Positions 8,199-16,572 of a DNA stretch of 64,000 bases are shown here, one piece after another. Within the stretch, counting starts at the first letter, position 1; each line of letters starts with the position of its first letter. Origin of the DNA: a gamma proteobacterium HTCC2207 (lineage in GTDB: Bacteria > Pseudomonadota > Gammaproteobacteria > Pseudomonadales > Porticoccaceae); NCBI GenBank assembly GCA_905182855.1, contig CAJJDA010000009.1:315309-379308 (forward strand), in the 5' to 3' direction. The notes beneath the pieces were generated by a model. The model was not told the DNA's origin and searched no databases. It worked only from the letters and a program-made list of their open reading frames with translations. A program made the translations under genes and the position numbers.

Positions 8199-9512
8199 TT
8201 ACCCCTGCCGCGGCGCCGCATCCTTTAACACCTCAGTACCCAATTTTTGATTTGTTCGTATTTCTGATCTGTGTTGACCCAATTTACGATCGATCAGCGC
8301 GCGTATAAATTGCACTTCCTCCGGGCGGTAGGGCCTGCCATCAGCATGCAAAAGATCATGGTGCCAAGGGTTTGGCCGGTCGGCAAATAGTCTGTCCCAG
8401 AAACGTATAATCGATACCCACGATCGCCAGGGGTAGATGGTCTGACTTTTACCCGACACGAAACCCCAGTGCATAGCACCGATGTTCTTTTCAGCGAACA
8501 ACGGCAAGAGCGCCTCAAATGTACTGTCATATCCTCGGGCCATATATTCGGTACAGAGCATGGGTCGACCCTTTGCATCCAGCGCCATAATTGCTTTAGC
8601 TGTATTCGCAGCATTTTCGTAGGAGTGAAACGAAAGGATGTCCGAATGTTGCAGCATAAAGTCAAACAGCGCGGCACCCGGATCATTTGTTTGCTGCCCA
8701 CGCCAGCGGCCTTCATTCAATCGCCAAACACCGGCCGTTAGCGGCTGATTCGGATGCTCACTCCGCGCCCAGGCGAAAACTTTTTTTAACAGGCTTAAGG
8801 AATAGCCCTGTTTATCCTGCAACTCGCTGTAGCCATAAGAAATCCCATTGAGATTACCCGGTTCATTATACAGATCCCAAACGGCAACGCGCCCGTCGTC
8901 TCTGTAGGCTGATAGAATTCCTCTAACATAGGGTTCGAGTTCGCCATGTCGCTTGAGGTCGCCAAGAATTGCGGATCCTGGCGACTGCACCCAGCCAGAG
9001 TTATGGACGCCTGCTCTCGGCTCCGGCTGCCGACCCAACTGTGGCATTGGGTTCCAAACATCGTCGAACAATACGAACATCACATCGATACTATGACTGT
9101 CGGCAATGGCTAGAAATTCATCAATTCGTTGCAAGAAGCCCCCAGCATCCTGCTGCCACAGTAGATGGTGTAAAAACACCCGCACGCTATTAAAACCAAT
9201 CTCGGCAGCCCATCCGAGTTCTTGATCAATAATCTCTGCGTCAAACGTGGTCTGCTGCCACATTTCTAACTGATTGATGGCGTAGCGCGGCACATAATTA
9301 AACCCTAGGCCCCAGGGCTTTTGACTCGCCCAAGTTGAGACTCGGTCCAAACTCCATTGCTGGTTTTCATCCGATTGATAGGCTTGGCTGATCACTGGAT
9401 TAAGGAGCAACATTAACAGCATGACCCCCAGGATGGCCCTTAACGCCCGTATCACTCCCCATAAAATGGAAGGGTGCATTTCAGCGAACCCTAGGCTGTC
9501 GTTGGTCTGCAT
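8199..9512 (-). CDS. GH5-like glycoside hydrolase, membrane-anchored or secreted
   Basis: 437 residues from the ATG at 9512, preceded by GGGGAG; the open frame extends 36 codons further without support. A long hydrophobic segment at about 18-44, ending in NPVISQA, is a signal peptide or membrane anchor. The rest is a TIM-barrel like glycoside hydrolase family 5 and relatives: GFNSVRVFLHHLLW early, WDLYNEPGN with the probable acid/base glutamate at about 217, SFHSYE, and CTEYMARG with the probable nucleophile glutamate at about 322. It would cut a beta-glycan outside the cytoplasm. Subfamily and substrate are not clear; relatives are variously named cellulase or xylanase. No other carbohydrate-active gene is nearby. 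Confidence 0.78.
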   Translation of the reverse strand: MQTNDSLGFAEMHPSILWGVIRALRAILGVMLLMLLLNPVISQAYQSDENQQWSLDRVSTWASQKPWGLGFNYVPRYAINQLEMWQQTTFDAEIIDQELGWAAEIGFNSVRVFLHHLLWQQDAGGFLQRIDEFLAIADSHSIDVMFVLFDDVWNPMPQLGRQPEPRAGVHNSGWVQSPGSAILGDLKRHGELEPYVRGILSAYRDDGRVAVWDLYNEPGNLNGISYGYSELQDKQGYSLSLLKKVFAWARSEHPNQPLTAGVWRLNEGRWRGQQTNDPGAALFDFMLQHSDILSFHSYENAANTAKAIMALDAKGRPMLCTEYMARGYDSTFEALLPLFAEKNIGAMHWGFVSGKSQTIYPWRSWVSIIRFWDRLFADRPNPWHHDLLHADGRPYRPEEVQFIRALIDRKLGQHRSEIRTNQKLGTEVLKDAAPRQG

Positions 9513-9700
9513 GATAGATTCGTCTCCCCAAAAAGGCCATTTTAGTTTGCATGTAATGAGAATAGCACATAATCTCGGCAGCCGATCATCGCGGTGGGCC
9601 CAGAGGTTACATGGGGTCATGGGAAATTACCCTATCTCAGCCGTTGCAAAACTATGCGAAAAAGGCATTAAATCTTGTATAAAAATTAATCACTTAGGCG

Positions 9701-9737
9701 TATACTCCGCCCTCATTTTTTCGGGCCTGTAAGGCCC
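9701..9737 (+). promoter_or_regulatory. Probable -10 element and leader hairpin of the DEAD-box helicase gene
   Basis: TATACT at 9701-9706 is a good -10 hexamer; the -35 is unclear (TTGTAT lies 20 bases upstream, longer than ideal). Transcription would begin near 9713. A perfect six-base inverted repeat, GGGCCT-GTA-AGGCCC at 9723-9737, then lies about ten bases into the messenger and 18 bases before the ATG, close to the ribosome site AGG. It could stabilise the 5' end or modulate translation. This is inference. Confidence 0.4.
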
Positions 9738-9755
9738 CAAGCCGCAGGTAAATTA

Positions 9756-11843
9756 ATGTCATCCGTTGACTTCGAATCACTGGGTCTCTCTGCCCCCGTT
9801 CTCAAGGCCGTCCAACAAGCCGGTTATGAGCAGCCCTCTCCAGTTCAGGCTCAGAGTATTCCTATTCTGTTAGCGGGCAAAAACCTGCTTGGCACCGCAC
9901 AGACCGGGACAGGCAAGACTGCAGCCTTTGCGCTGCCGCTCTTAAGCATGCTAGACGAGAAACAAAAAACACCTCAAATTCTGGTGCTAACACCCACTCG
10001 TGAACTTGCTATTCAGGTTGCTGAAGCGTTTCAGAGCTATGCAAAACATATCAAAGGGTTCCATGTCCTGCCTATTTACGGCGGTGCAGACATCGCTGGC
10101 CAGCTTCGTGGCTTGAAACGCGGTGCGCAGGTTGTCGTTGGCACCCCTGGTCGCATGCTTGACCATTTGCGTCGCCGCAGCCTCGATCTCAGTCAGGTTC
10201 GCGGACTAGTGCTCGATGAAGCCGACGAAATGCTGCGCATGGGCTTTATTGACGATGTTGAAACCATTCTCGCGCAAACGCCAGCTACCTGTCAGCGCGC
10301 CCTGTTCTCGGCCACTATGCCGCCTGCAATCCGCCGCGTAACAACCAAGTACCTAGGGGATGCTGAAACCGTCAGTATTGAAGCCAAGACTAAAACTGTT
10401 GAGCGCATTGAACAGCAGTATGTCACGGTAAAGAGTCATCAAAAGATGGATGCCCTAACTCGCTTTCTTGAAGTAGAAACCTTTGATGGCATGATAATTT
10501 TTGTTCGCACCAAGTCTTCCACGGTCGATATTGCTGAACGACTGGAAGCTCGAGGCTTTCGTTCTTCGCCACTAAACGGTGATCTCAGCCAGGTACTGCG
10601 TGAACGGACAATTAATCGCTTAAAGAAAGGTCAGGTTGATATTGTGGTGGCCACTGATGTTGCCGCTCGTGGACTGGATGTTGAGCGTATTAGTCATGTC
10701 ATCAACTTTGATATTCCCTATGACAACGAATCCTACGTTCACCGTATTGGCCGCACCGGCCGAGCTGGGCGCGATGGCAAGGCAATTTTGTTTATTACGC
10801 CCAAAGAGATTCGTTTGTTACGGTCGATTGAAAAATCAACACGCCAGTCGATTACTCCACTGACCATGCCCAGCAATGACGAAGTGAGCAGCCTTCGCAT
10901 TCAGCAGTTCACAACTCAGTTAATTAAGACGATGGAAAATCCTAAGCTGGATAAATTTCGTTCGCTGATTGAGAAACTGGTTGCTGACAATGAGCTAGAT
11001 ATTACTGATGTTGCAACGGCCCTCGCCTTTGAAAACCAAAAAGAGCGTCCTCTTTTCCCACGGTTAGAAACTATTGCCACGCCTGATATGTCACGCACTG
11101 AGCGCGGAGAACGCGGTCCCCGAGCCAGAGACACGGGTCGCGACACCCGAGGACGTCCTGATCGCAATGACCGAGGTTCACGCAGTGAAGGCAGTCGAGA
11201 GCGTCCTGATCGCCCGAAACGAGAATCTGCTGGTCGTCCTGACAGTGGGCCTGAAGTTGGCATGGTGACTTATCGCTTGGAAGTGGGCAACAACGATGGC
11301 ATTTCACCGAGCAATATTGTTGGTGCGATAGCTAACGAAGCCGATATCAGTAGCCAGTATATTGGCTCTATTAAACTGTTTGATGATTACAGTACGGTCG
11401 ATTTACCGGAAGGTATGCCCTCAGAACTGCTTACGCACCTTCAAAAAGTACGCGTCTGCGCCAAACCGATGCGTATCAGTGTTTATAACGGTGATGCCGG
11501 TGGTGCCTACGCTAAGAAACAGGCCTCTTCATCTGATAGAAAGTCCTCAGCCGACAGAAAGCCCAGCAAAGACTTTGGCAACAAGAAAACCTTGACGCGC
11601 AATGTCGACAACAAGCGCACTGCCGATAGCCAGCAGCCGCCAAAGAAGTCCTTTGGCACCAAGAAGGCCGGCGGTAGTTATGCCAAAGATTCGCCGGCCC
11701 GCAAGCCGATAGCTGACGGTAAGAGCTTTAGCGAGAGAAAGGAAGCGGCCCAAAAGCCGCCCTACTCAGGCAAACCGCCGAGTGATGGCTCGAGTCCTGT
11801 AACCAAGAAAAAGACCTACACAAAAAAACCGAAGAAGAGCTAG
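9756..11843 (+). CDS. deaD: ATP-dependent DEAD-box RNA helicase, CsdA/DeaD type
   Basis: 695 residues. Motifs in order: Q motif GYEQPSPVQAQSIP, Walker A AQTGTGKT (48-55), PTRELA, TPGR, DEAD (154-157), SAT (185-187), IIFVRTK, ATDVAARGLDVERI and HRIGRTGRAGR. After the helicase core comes a basic Arg/Asp-rich linker (about 445-500), then a DbpA-type RNA-binding domain starting at MVTYRLEVG (about 505), which marks the CsdA/DeaD group, and a long Lys/Ser-rich tail to the end. Family role: unwinding structured RNA in ribosome assembly and mRNA decay, especially in the cold. It stands alone as a plus-strand gene, divergent from the GH5-like gene and convergent with yqcC. Confidence 0.95.
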   Translation: MSSVDFESLGLSAPVLKAVQQAGYEQPSPVQAQSIPILLAGKNLLGTAQTGTGKTAAFALPLLSMLDEKQKTPQILVLTPTRELAIQVAEAFQSYAKHIKGFHVLPIYGGADIAGQLRGLKRGAQVVVGTPGRMLDHLRRRSLDLSQVRGLVLDEADEMLRMGFIDDVETILAQTPATCQRALFSATMPPAIRRVTTKYLGDAETVSIEAKTKTVERIEQQYVTVKSHQKMDALTRFLEVETFDGMIIFVRTKSSTVDIAERLEARGFRSSPLNGDLSQVLRERTINRLKKGQVDIVVATDVAARGLDVERISHVINFDIPYDNESYVHRIGRTGRAGRDGKAILFITPKEIRLLRSIEKSTRQSITPLTMPSNDEVSSLRIQQFTTQLIKTMENPKLDKFRSLIEKLVADNELDITDVATALAFENQKERPLFPRLETIATPDMSRTERGERGPRARDTGRDTRGRPDRNDRGSRSEGSRERPDRPKRESAGRPDSGPEVGMVTYRLEVGNNDGISPSNIVGAIANEADISSQYIGSIKLFDDYSTVDLPEGMPSELLTHLQKVRVCAKPMRISVYNGDAGGAYAKKQASSSDRKSSADRKPSKDFGNKKTLTRNVDNKRTADSQQPPKKSFGTKKAGGSYAKDSPARKPIADGKSFSERKEAAQKPPYSGKPPSDGSSPVTKKKTYTKKPKKS

Positions 11844-11874
11844 ATTGTATTGGCATCCCTTGAAATCATAGGCG

Positions 11875-12204
11875 TCAATAACCCGCAGTGATCAATCGAT
11901 CAATCGCGGCCAGTTTTAAAATAATGGTCGCGGCTTCTCGCTGCTCCACTTTAAAAAACTCCTCTGCCATGGGCGCGATGCTGCAGCTATTGGGCAGTGG
12001 AGCCGATGTTTCTATCATCTCGTATATGCGTGGCAAAAATAAAAACTGAAGCCATTGGCTGAACGATAGATGGTCCACTGCAAAGGGCGCAACGCTGGCC
12101 AAGGCTTCTGGCGGTGGGCTTTGCAATTCCCACAGTTGCATGACTCTCAGCTCTTGTTCCACTGCTATAAGTAAATCCGTCAGCCGCCGATATTGATCAA
12201 CCAT
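11875..12204 (-). CDS. yqcC: YqcC family protein (DUF446)
   Basis: 109 residues from the ATG at 12204, preceded by a G-run ribosome site; a longer frame reaches into dinG without support. It matches the YqcC family: LLIAVEQELRVMQLWELQSPPPEALAS, FAVDHLSFSQWLQFLFLPRI, and the C-terminal LPNSCSIAPMAEE. E. coli YqcC has no established biochemical function; the gene is often next to the tRNA pseudouridine synthase truC, which is not the case here. It begins 13 bases after the dinG stop on the same strand, so it is likely translated from the dinG transcript. Confidence 0.85.
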   Translation of the reverse strand: MVDQYRRLTDLLIAVEQELRVMQLWELQSPPPEALASVAPFAVDHLSFSQWLQFLFLPRIYEMIETSAPLPNSCSIAPMAEEFFKVEQREAATIILKLAAIDRLITAGY

Positions 12205-12217
12205 AAGGCCCCCCGAG

Positions 12218-14317
12218 TCAACCCAGCTCTCGCCTAAAAGGTGGTAGGGCATCAAGTAACTGAGCGCCATATCGCTTAGTAATTAGGCGCTTATCCAAAA
12301 TCGAGACTCTGCCAGTATCCGACTCGGTTCTGAGCAGTCGACCACAGGCTTGTATTAAACGCAGCGACGCAATAGGCAGCGAAATGTCAAAGAATGAATT
12401 ACCGCCACGCGCCTCGATCCACTCAGAAAGTGCTTCGTGCAATGGATCATCGGGTACGGCAAAAGGTAGCTTCGCAATCACCACATGCTTGCAGTAATCG
12501 CCTGGCAGATCGACGCCCTCAGCAAAGCTAGCCAACCCGAGTAGCACGCTAGTTTTACCCTGATCTATGCGCTCTTTGTGTAAACGAACCATCTCCCGAT
12601 TGGAGTACTGACCCTGAATCAAAATAATCTTAGCCAGCGAGTTCGGGAGTTCATCGAACACCTGCTCCATTTGCCGTTTAGATGAGAATAAAACCAATGT
12701 CCCAGCTCTGTCTTCGACCATGGACTCGAGATTGTCAATAATGTATCGGCTGTGCTCGTCTATACTATTACCCTCAACCGCCCCTAGCGGTACGCACAGC
12801 GCCGCAGCCTCTCGGTAATTGAAAGCTCCCTCGACAGAAAGGAAATGCGCTGAGTTGGGTACCCCAGTCTCCCGCTGCAGGGTATTAAAATTACCTAGAG
12901 ACTTTAACGTTGCCGAGGTGAGTACGGCCGCGTAACAACTGCCCCAGAGGCGATCTTTTAATATTTCAGCCGCTTGAATGGGGCTCGCATTAATGGAAAT
13001 ATCAATATTGCCGCCAGCGCTATCATCCAGTTTCACCCAACAGGCCATCGGCATATCGCCCTGCTTTAGCTCTTTGTGTAACCTATCCCACAGAGATACT
13101 AGCCTTTCTGCACCGGACAGCCAATTACCCGCCTGCTGGTAGAAGAGCTCGATATCAGGGATGGGCACTGAGTACTGTTTATCGCTCAGAGCTTCGCTCA
13201 GTGTCTCCTCAAGCACTTCGAGACGCCCCTGCCAACCGCTGGCATGCATAGTGATTTGTTTGGCTAGATCACGAATGGTTGCGCCGACATCTCCGTGGGA
13301 GAAACGATAGCGTCCTTCAGAATGTTCAGACTGATCAAGAAATTCCTGTAACAATGGGTAAGCGCTTGATAGCAATTCGGCTATCTTACCGGCTTCTCGC
13401 TCAATACGCGGCAGCTGTTCTGTCAGAGCAGTATCTTTACTGAAAAGAGGCGCCTGACCTTTGATCTGCTTAGGTAATCGCTCCAGCCAACTCAGGGTAC
13501 TATTGATCTTACACTCGGCCCCAAAGTGACGGATGGCGGTATCACCCAGTCGATGCCCCTCGTCAAAAATATAGATACAGTCTTCTGGCGGCGGCAATAT
13601 AACGCCGCCCCCCAACGCTAAATCTGCCATCACTAAATCATGATTGGCGACAATACATTCACTTTCTTCAAGGTCACTACGCGCTTTAAAGAATGGACAT
13701 TGATTAACAAAACGGCAGCGCCTGCCAGTACATTGCCGACGATCAACAGTGAGTGCCCGCCACTCAATATCTTGAATACGCGTTTCCCAAGAATCTCTAT
13801 CGCCGTCCCAGCTACCCTCATCTAGGGCTGTCGACATCTCCTTAAAAAGGCTTTCAGTTGCCGCATTGGGATTAAATTGCTGTTCGTCTTCAAATAAAAA
13901 CAATCCAGCTTCTTTGGATTTTACGGAATCAAGGCACTGTTCTAGTCGCAGATTGCAGGCATAGCGTCCGCGACCTTTAACCAATGCGCAGCTGAAGTCC
14001 CAGCCACAGGATTCAAGTAGTTCCGGCAGGTCTTTATGGATTAGCTGTTCCTGTAATGCGATGGTCCCTGTCGCCACAACCACAGTCTTCTTTAGCGCTC
14101 GTGCAATGGGTAGCGCCGCGATCAGGTAACCCACTGTCTTTCCGGTGCCAGTGCCTGCTTCAATGACCGATAACCGTTTGGTAGGATCGTCATCGGTTAA
14201 ACTGTTGGCTATTGCCGCAACCATTTGTTTTTGCCCCATTCGAGGACTCAACTCACGGGATTTTAAAAATTGGCGGTAGCCCTGCTGGATCGTTTCCCTG
14301 ACGTCTGGATCTAACAA
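12218..14317 (-). CDS. dinG: ATP-dependent DNA helicase DinG
   Basis: 699 residues, close to E. coli DinG (716). It is an XPD-like superfamily 2 helicase with an iron-sulfur cluster. Walker A is AGTGTGKT (54-61), the cluster cysteines are C121, C196, C201 and C207 with the DinG spacing, the Walker B box is DEGH (252-255), and the C-terminal helicase motifs include VLLGLASFAEGVDLPGD and IQACGRLLRTESDTGR. DinG unwinds 5'-tailed duplexes, D-loops and R-loops during replication and repair. The C-terminal end LLDALPPFRREL also matches DinG rather than the shorter YoaA. It lies 21 bases downstream of the acyltransferase gene, so co-transcription is likely. I see no clear LexA box nearby. Confidence 0.92.
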   Translation of the reverse strand: MLDPDVRETIQQGYRQFLKSRELSPRMGQKQMVAAIANSLTDDDPTKRLSVIEAGTGTGKTVGYLIAALPIARALKKTVVVATGTIALQEQLIHKDLPELLESCGWDFSCALVKGRGRYACNLRLEQCLDSVKSKEAGLFLFEDEQQFNPNAATESLFKEMSTALDEGSWDGDRDSWETRIQDIEWRALTVDRRQCTGRRCRFVNQCPFFKARSDLEESECIVANHDLVMADLALGGGVILPPPEDCIYIFDEGHRLGDTAIRHFGAECKINSTLSWLERLPKQIKGQAPLFSKDTALTEQLPRIEREAGKIAELLSSAYPLLQEFLDQSEHSEGRYRFSHGDVGATIRDLAKQITMHASGWQGRLEVLEETLSEALSDKQYSVPIPDIELFYQQAGNWLSGAERLVSLWDRLHKELKQGDMPMACWVKLDDSAGGNIDISINASPIQAAEILKDRLWGSCYAAVLTSATLKSLGNFNTLQRETGVPNSAHFLSVEGAFNYREAAALCVPLGAVEGNSIDEHSRYIIDNLESMVEDRAGTLVLFSSKRQMEQVFDELPNSLAKIILIQGQYSNREMVRLHKERIDQGKTSVLLGLASFAEGVDLPGDYCKHVVIAKLPFAVPDDPLHEALSEWIEARGGNSFFDISLPIASLRLIQACGRLLRTESDTGRVSILDKRLITKRYGAQLLDALPPFRRELG

Positions 14318-14338
14318 AGATAGTCTTCCGTAGTTAAA

Positions 14339-15478
14339 TTAATGAGCAAGCTGACTGCCAATAGGCGCGGCATAGGCCGCCAGTAGTATTGGTCGGTGAG
14401 CAGCGGGGATTAGGTCAAGACGCGCTTGGAAAGCTATTTCCGCCTGCGACCAGTCTTCTTTTGGCCATTGCGCTTTTAGCGCGTCTAAGCCCTGGCTATT
14501 GCCCAGCATCTCCCAGGCCATGATGTTGGTCGGGAAAATTCGGTACCCTCTAAGTATCTGTCTATCAACTTCTTCTGCCAAGGTGGTGGCACAGTCAAAT
14601 TTGTCGCCAACCGGATCGCCAAAACTCACATGCACACGACCCTTGTAGCCCAACAAGCCTTTTTGAATCGTATCCAGATCTTCGAACTCCGTCTTAACAT
14701 ACGCAATACCCTGTTGCCCGGCATGCAGTTCCATCGCCTTGTCCGCATCACAGGGGTCATATTCATAGGAGATAGATACGGGTATCAGGTTTAACGCACC
14801 GGTGGCAGTAGCAAAGTCCTGCCCCTCACCTTTTGACAACGAAAGCATTTTCAACAATGCAGTATCGGTACGATCACAGCCATCCTTAGCCCGACCTTCT
14901 GCTTGAGCGATCCATATAGAAACCCGCTCGGCATTGATGCTATGTCGAATATAGCGAGATAACACTTTTAATGCCTCCAATTTTTCACGTCGCGAAGAAG
15001 CGGATCGCTTAACAATAAAACTACGGTTGACACGCATAAGGTCAGACGCAAAGGATTTACTCAGCAGGTTGTCGCCAATCGCTAACCGCGCGGTCTGGTG
15101 CTCAGCCATCGCCAGGCCCAGGCACACCAACGCTGGATCAAGGCTTATATCACGGTGGTTACTCATAAAAAGATAAGCTTTACTCGGATCCAATTTATCT
15201 AAACCAGAGAAGCTATAACCATCTGTCGTTGCGGCTAAAAGCGTCTTTAAGGCCACTGTCATATAACCTTGAACATGGGCGACTGTGAGCATGTCTCTAG
15301 TGAGTCTTCGCAGGCTTCGCCTGATAAAGGGTCGAGCCAAATAGGGACAAATCTTAGCCAGTAATGGCGCCCTCCGACTGAGCAAGAGATCGATAAATTC
15401 GGGATCGGCGATCAGCCGCGCAATAACCGCCGGAACTTCTCCGTCGTCATAGGGGCGGATATCATCAAATTCATTCAT
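14339..15478 (-). CDS. Glycerolipid-type acyltransferase
   Basis: 379 residues. The acyltransferase block is SNHRDISLDPAL at about 106-117, resembling the NHx4D motif of PlsB/PlsC-like enzymes but with five residues between His108 and Asp114; this SNHRDI-x-x-D form is seen in a recognised subgroup of the family. Later EGRAKDGCDRTD supplies the glutamate-glycine motif of substrate binding. The family transfers acyl chains to glycerol phosphate or lysophosphatidate, but this subgroup's substrate is not established. No signal peptide or clear membrane segment is present. The gene lies between pyrB (upstream, 26 bases) and dinG (21 bases) on one strand. Confidence 0.8.
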   Translation of the reverse strand: MNEFDDIRPYDDGEVPAVIARLIADPEFIDLLLSRRAPLLAKICPYLARPFIRRSLRRLTRDMLTVAHVQGYMTVALKTLLAATTDGYSFSGLDKLDPSKAYLFMSNHRDISLDPALVCLGLAMAEHQTARLAIGDNLLSKSFASDLMRVNRSFIVKRSASSRREKLEALKVLSRYIRHSINAERVSIWIAQAEGRAKDGCDRTDTALLKMLSLSKGEGQDFATATGALNLIPVSISYEYDPCDADKAMELHAGQQGIAYVKTEFEDLDTIQKGLLGYKGRVHVSFGDPVGDKFDCATTLAEEVDRQILRGYRIFPTNIMAWEMLGNSQGLDALKAQWPKEDWSQAEIAFQARLDLIPAAHRPILLAAYAAPIGSQLAH

Positions 15479-15504
15479 GGTTTATTTACCTTCTTTTTGA
15501 GGCC

Positions 15505-16521
15505 TTAAACCTGTCGAGAGTTGTACCAACGGACGTCATAGGAAAACTCATGGATCTTGTCGGCCACATCTAGCACCAAGGCAAAAAGAGCCATGCGCAC
15601 CACCACGCCGTTATCGGCCTGACGAAAGATCGCCAGATTAGGATTATCGTCCAGGTCACTGTCCAACTCATTGGCATCTGCGCGAGAATCCCTCGGCAGT
15701 GGATGCATGATAACGGTATTAGGCTGGCAAAATTCAGTATAGATAGCTTGGTTAAGACGAAACTTACCACGGTATAAATCCGCATCCTCTTTACTCGTAA
15801 ATCGCTCTTCCTGGATACGTGTGGAATACACTATGTCGACATCACGAATACTATTAGTCAGTTCATGGGAGATACTAACCTTGGCGCCAGCGCTGCGCAT
15901 ATGTTCAATGATTGATGGAGGTAAGGTCAGTTCTTCGGGTGAAATAAGCACAACCTCTATATTATCGTAAAGCGACAGTAGTCTACCCAAAGAATGAACG
16001 GTGCGGCCATGACGCAGATCGCCGATCATGGCTATTTTAAGTCCGTCTATCGACCGACCACCGGTACCCGCCAATTCTCTGCGGATGGTATATAGGTCGA
16101 GTAATGCTTGAGTAGGATGTTCGTTCGCTCCATCACCACCATTTAGGACTGGTACACGACTGGCACTGGCAAAATCGGCCACAGAGCCTGCCACTGGATG
16201 CCGCATGCAGATAACATCACTGAACCCAGACAAGATACGTGCGGTGTCTTGCAGGGATTCGCCCTTAACTAATGCAGAATTCTCAAAACCTGCCGTCTCG
16301 CGAACTTCACCGCCCAGTAGATTAAATGCCGAGCCAAAGCTCACTCTAGTCCTGGTACTAGCCTCAAAGAACATGTTGCCAAGAATGGCACCTTCTAACA
16401 CCCGAGTGACCTTTTTGCGTAACGCGTAAGGCTCCATCTCATCAGCCACAGCGAATATTCGCTCGACATCTTGCCGTTGAAACTGATTGGTTGAAAGTAT
16501 ATGCGCGCCGGTAAAATTCAA
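15505..16521 (-). CDS. pyrB: Aspartate carbamoyltransferase catalytic subunit
   Basis: 338 residues from a TTG at 16521, chosen because GAGG lies seven bases upstream; the frame opens six codons earlier at another TTG that lacks a ribosome site. The enzyme joins carbamoyl phosphate and aspartate to N-carbamoyl-aspartate, the first committed step of pyrimidine synthesis. Carbamoyl phosphate-binding STRTR is at about 55-59, HPTQALLDL at 135-143 and the aspartate-loop HPLPR at 273-277. No pyrI regulatory subunit and no pyrC-like partner adjoin. The long C-terminal tail (DNGVVVRMALFALVLDVADKIHEF and beyond) and the length are those of the gammaproteobacterial long form. Confidence 0.94.
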   Translation of the reverse strand: MNFTGAHILSTNQFQRQDVERIFAVADEMEPYALRKKVTRVLEGAILGNMFFEASTRTRVSFGSAFNLLGGEVRETAGFENSALVKGESLQDTARILSGFSDVICMRHPVAGSVADFASASRVPVLNGGDGANEHPTQALLDLYTIRRELAGTGGRSIDGLKIAMIGDLRHGRTVHSLGRLLSLYDNIEVVLISPEELTLPPSIIEHMRSAGAKVSISHELTNSIRDVDIVYSTRIQEERFTSKEDADLYRGKFRLNQAIYTEFCQPNTVIMHPLPRDSRADANELDSDLDDNPNLAIFRQADNGVVVRMALFALVLDVADKIHEFSYDVRWYNSRQV

Positions 16522-16572
16522 GCTTATGCCTCGGGGCAATTAATTGTCTGAATTTTAGCCTTTTTAGTCACC

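Noticed and set aside
8199-9620. Longer N-terminal form of the GH5-like protein starting at 9620
   Set aside because: The extra 36 codons have no ribosome site and no signal-peptide logic; the ATG at 9512 has GGGGAG upstream.
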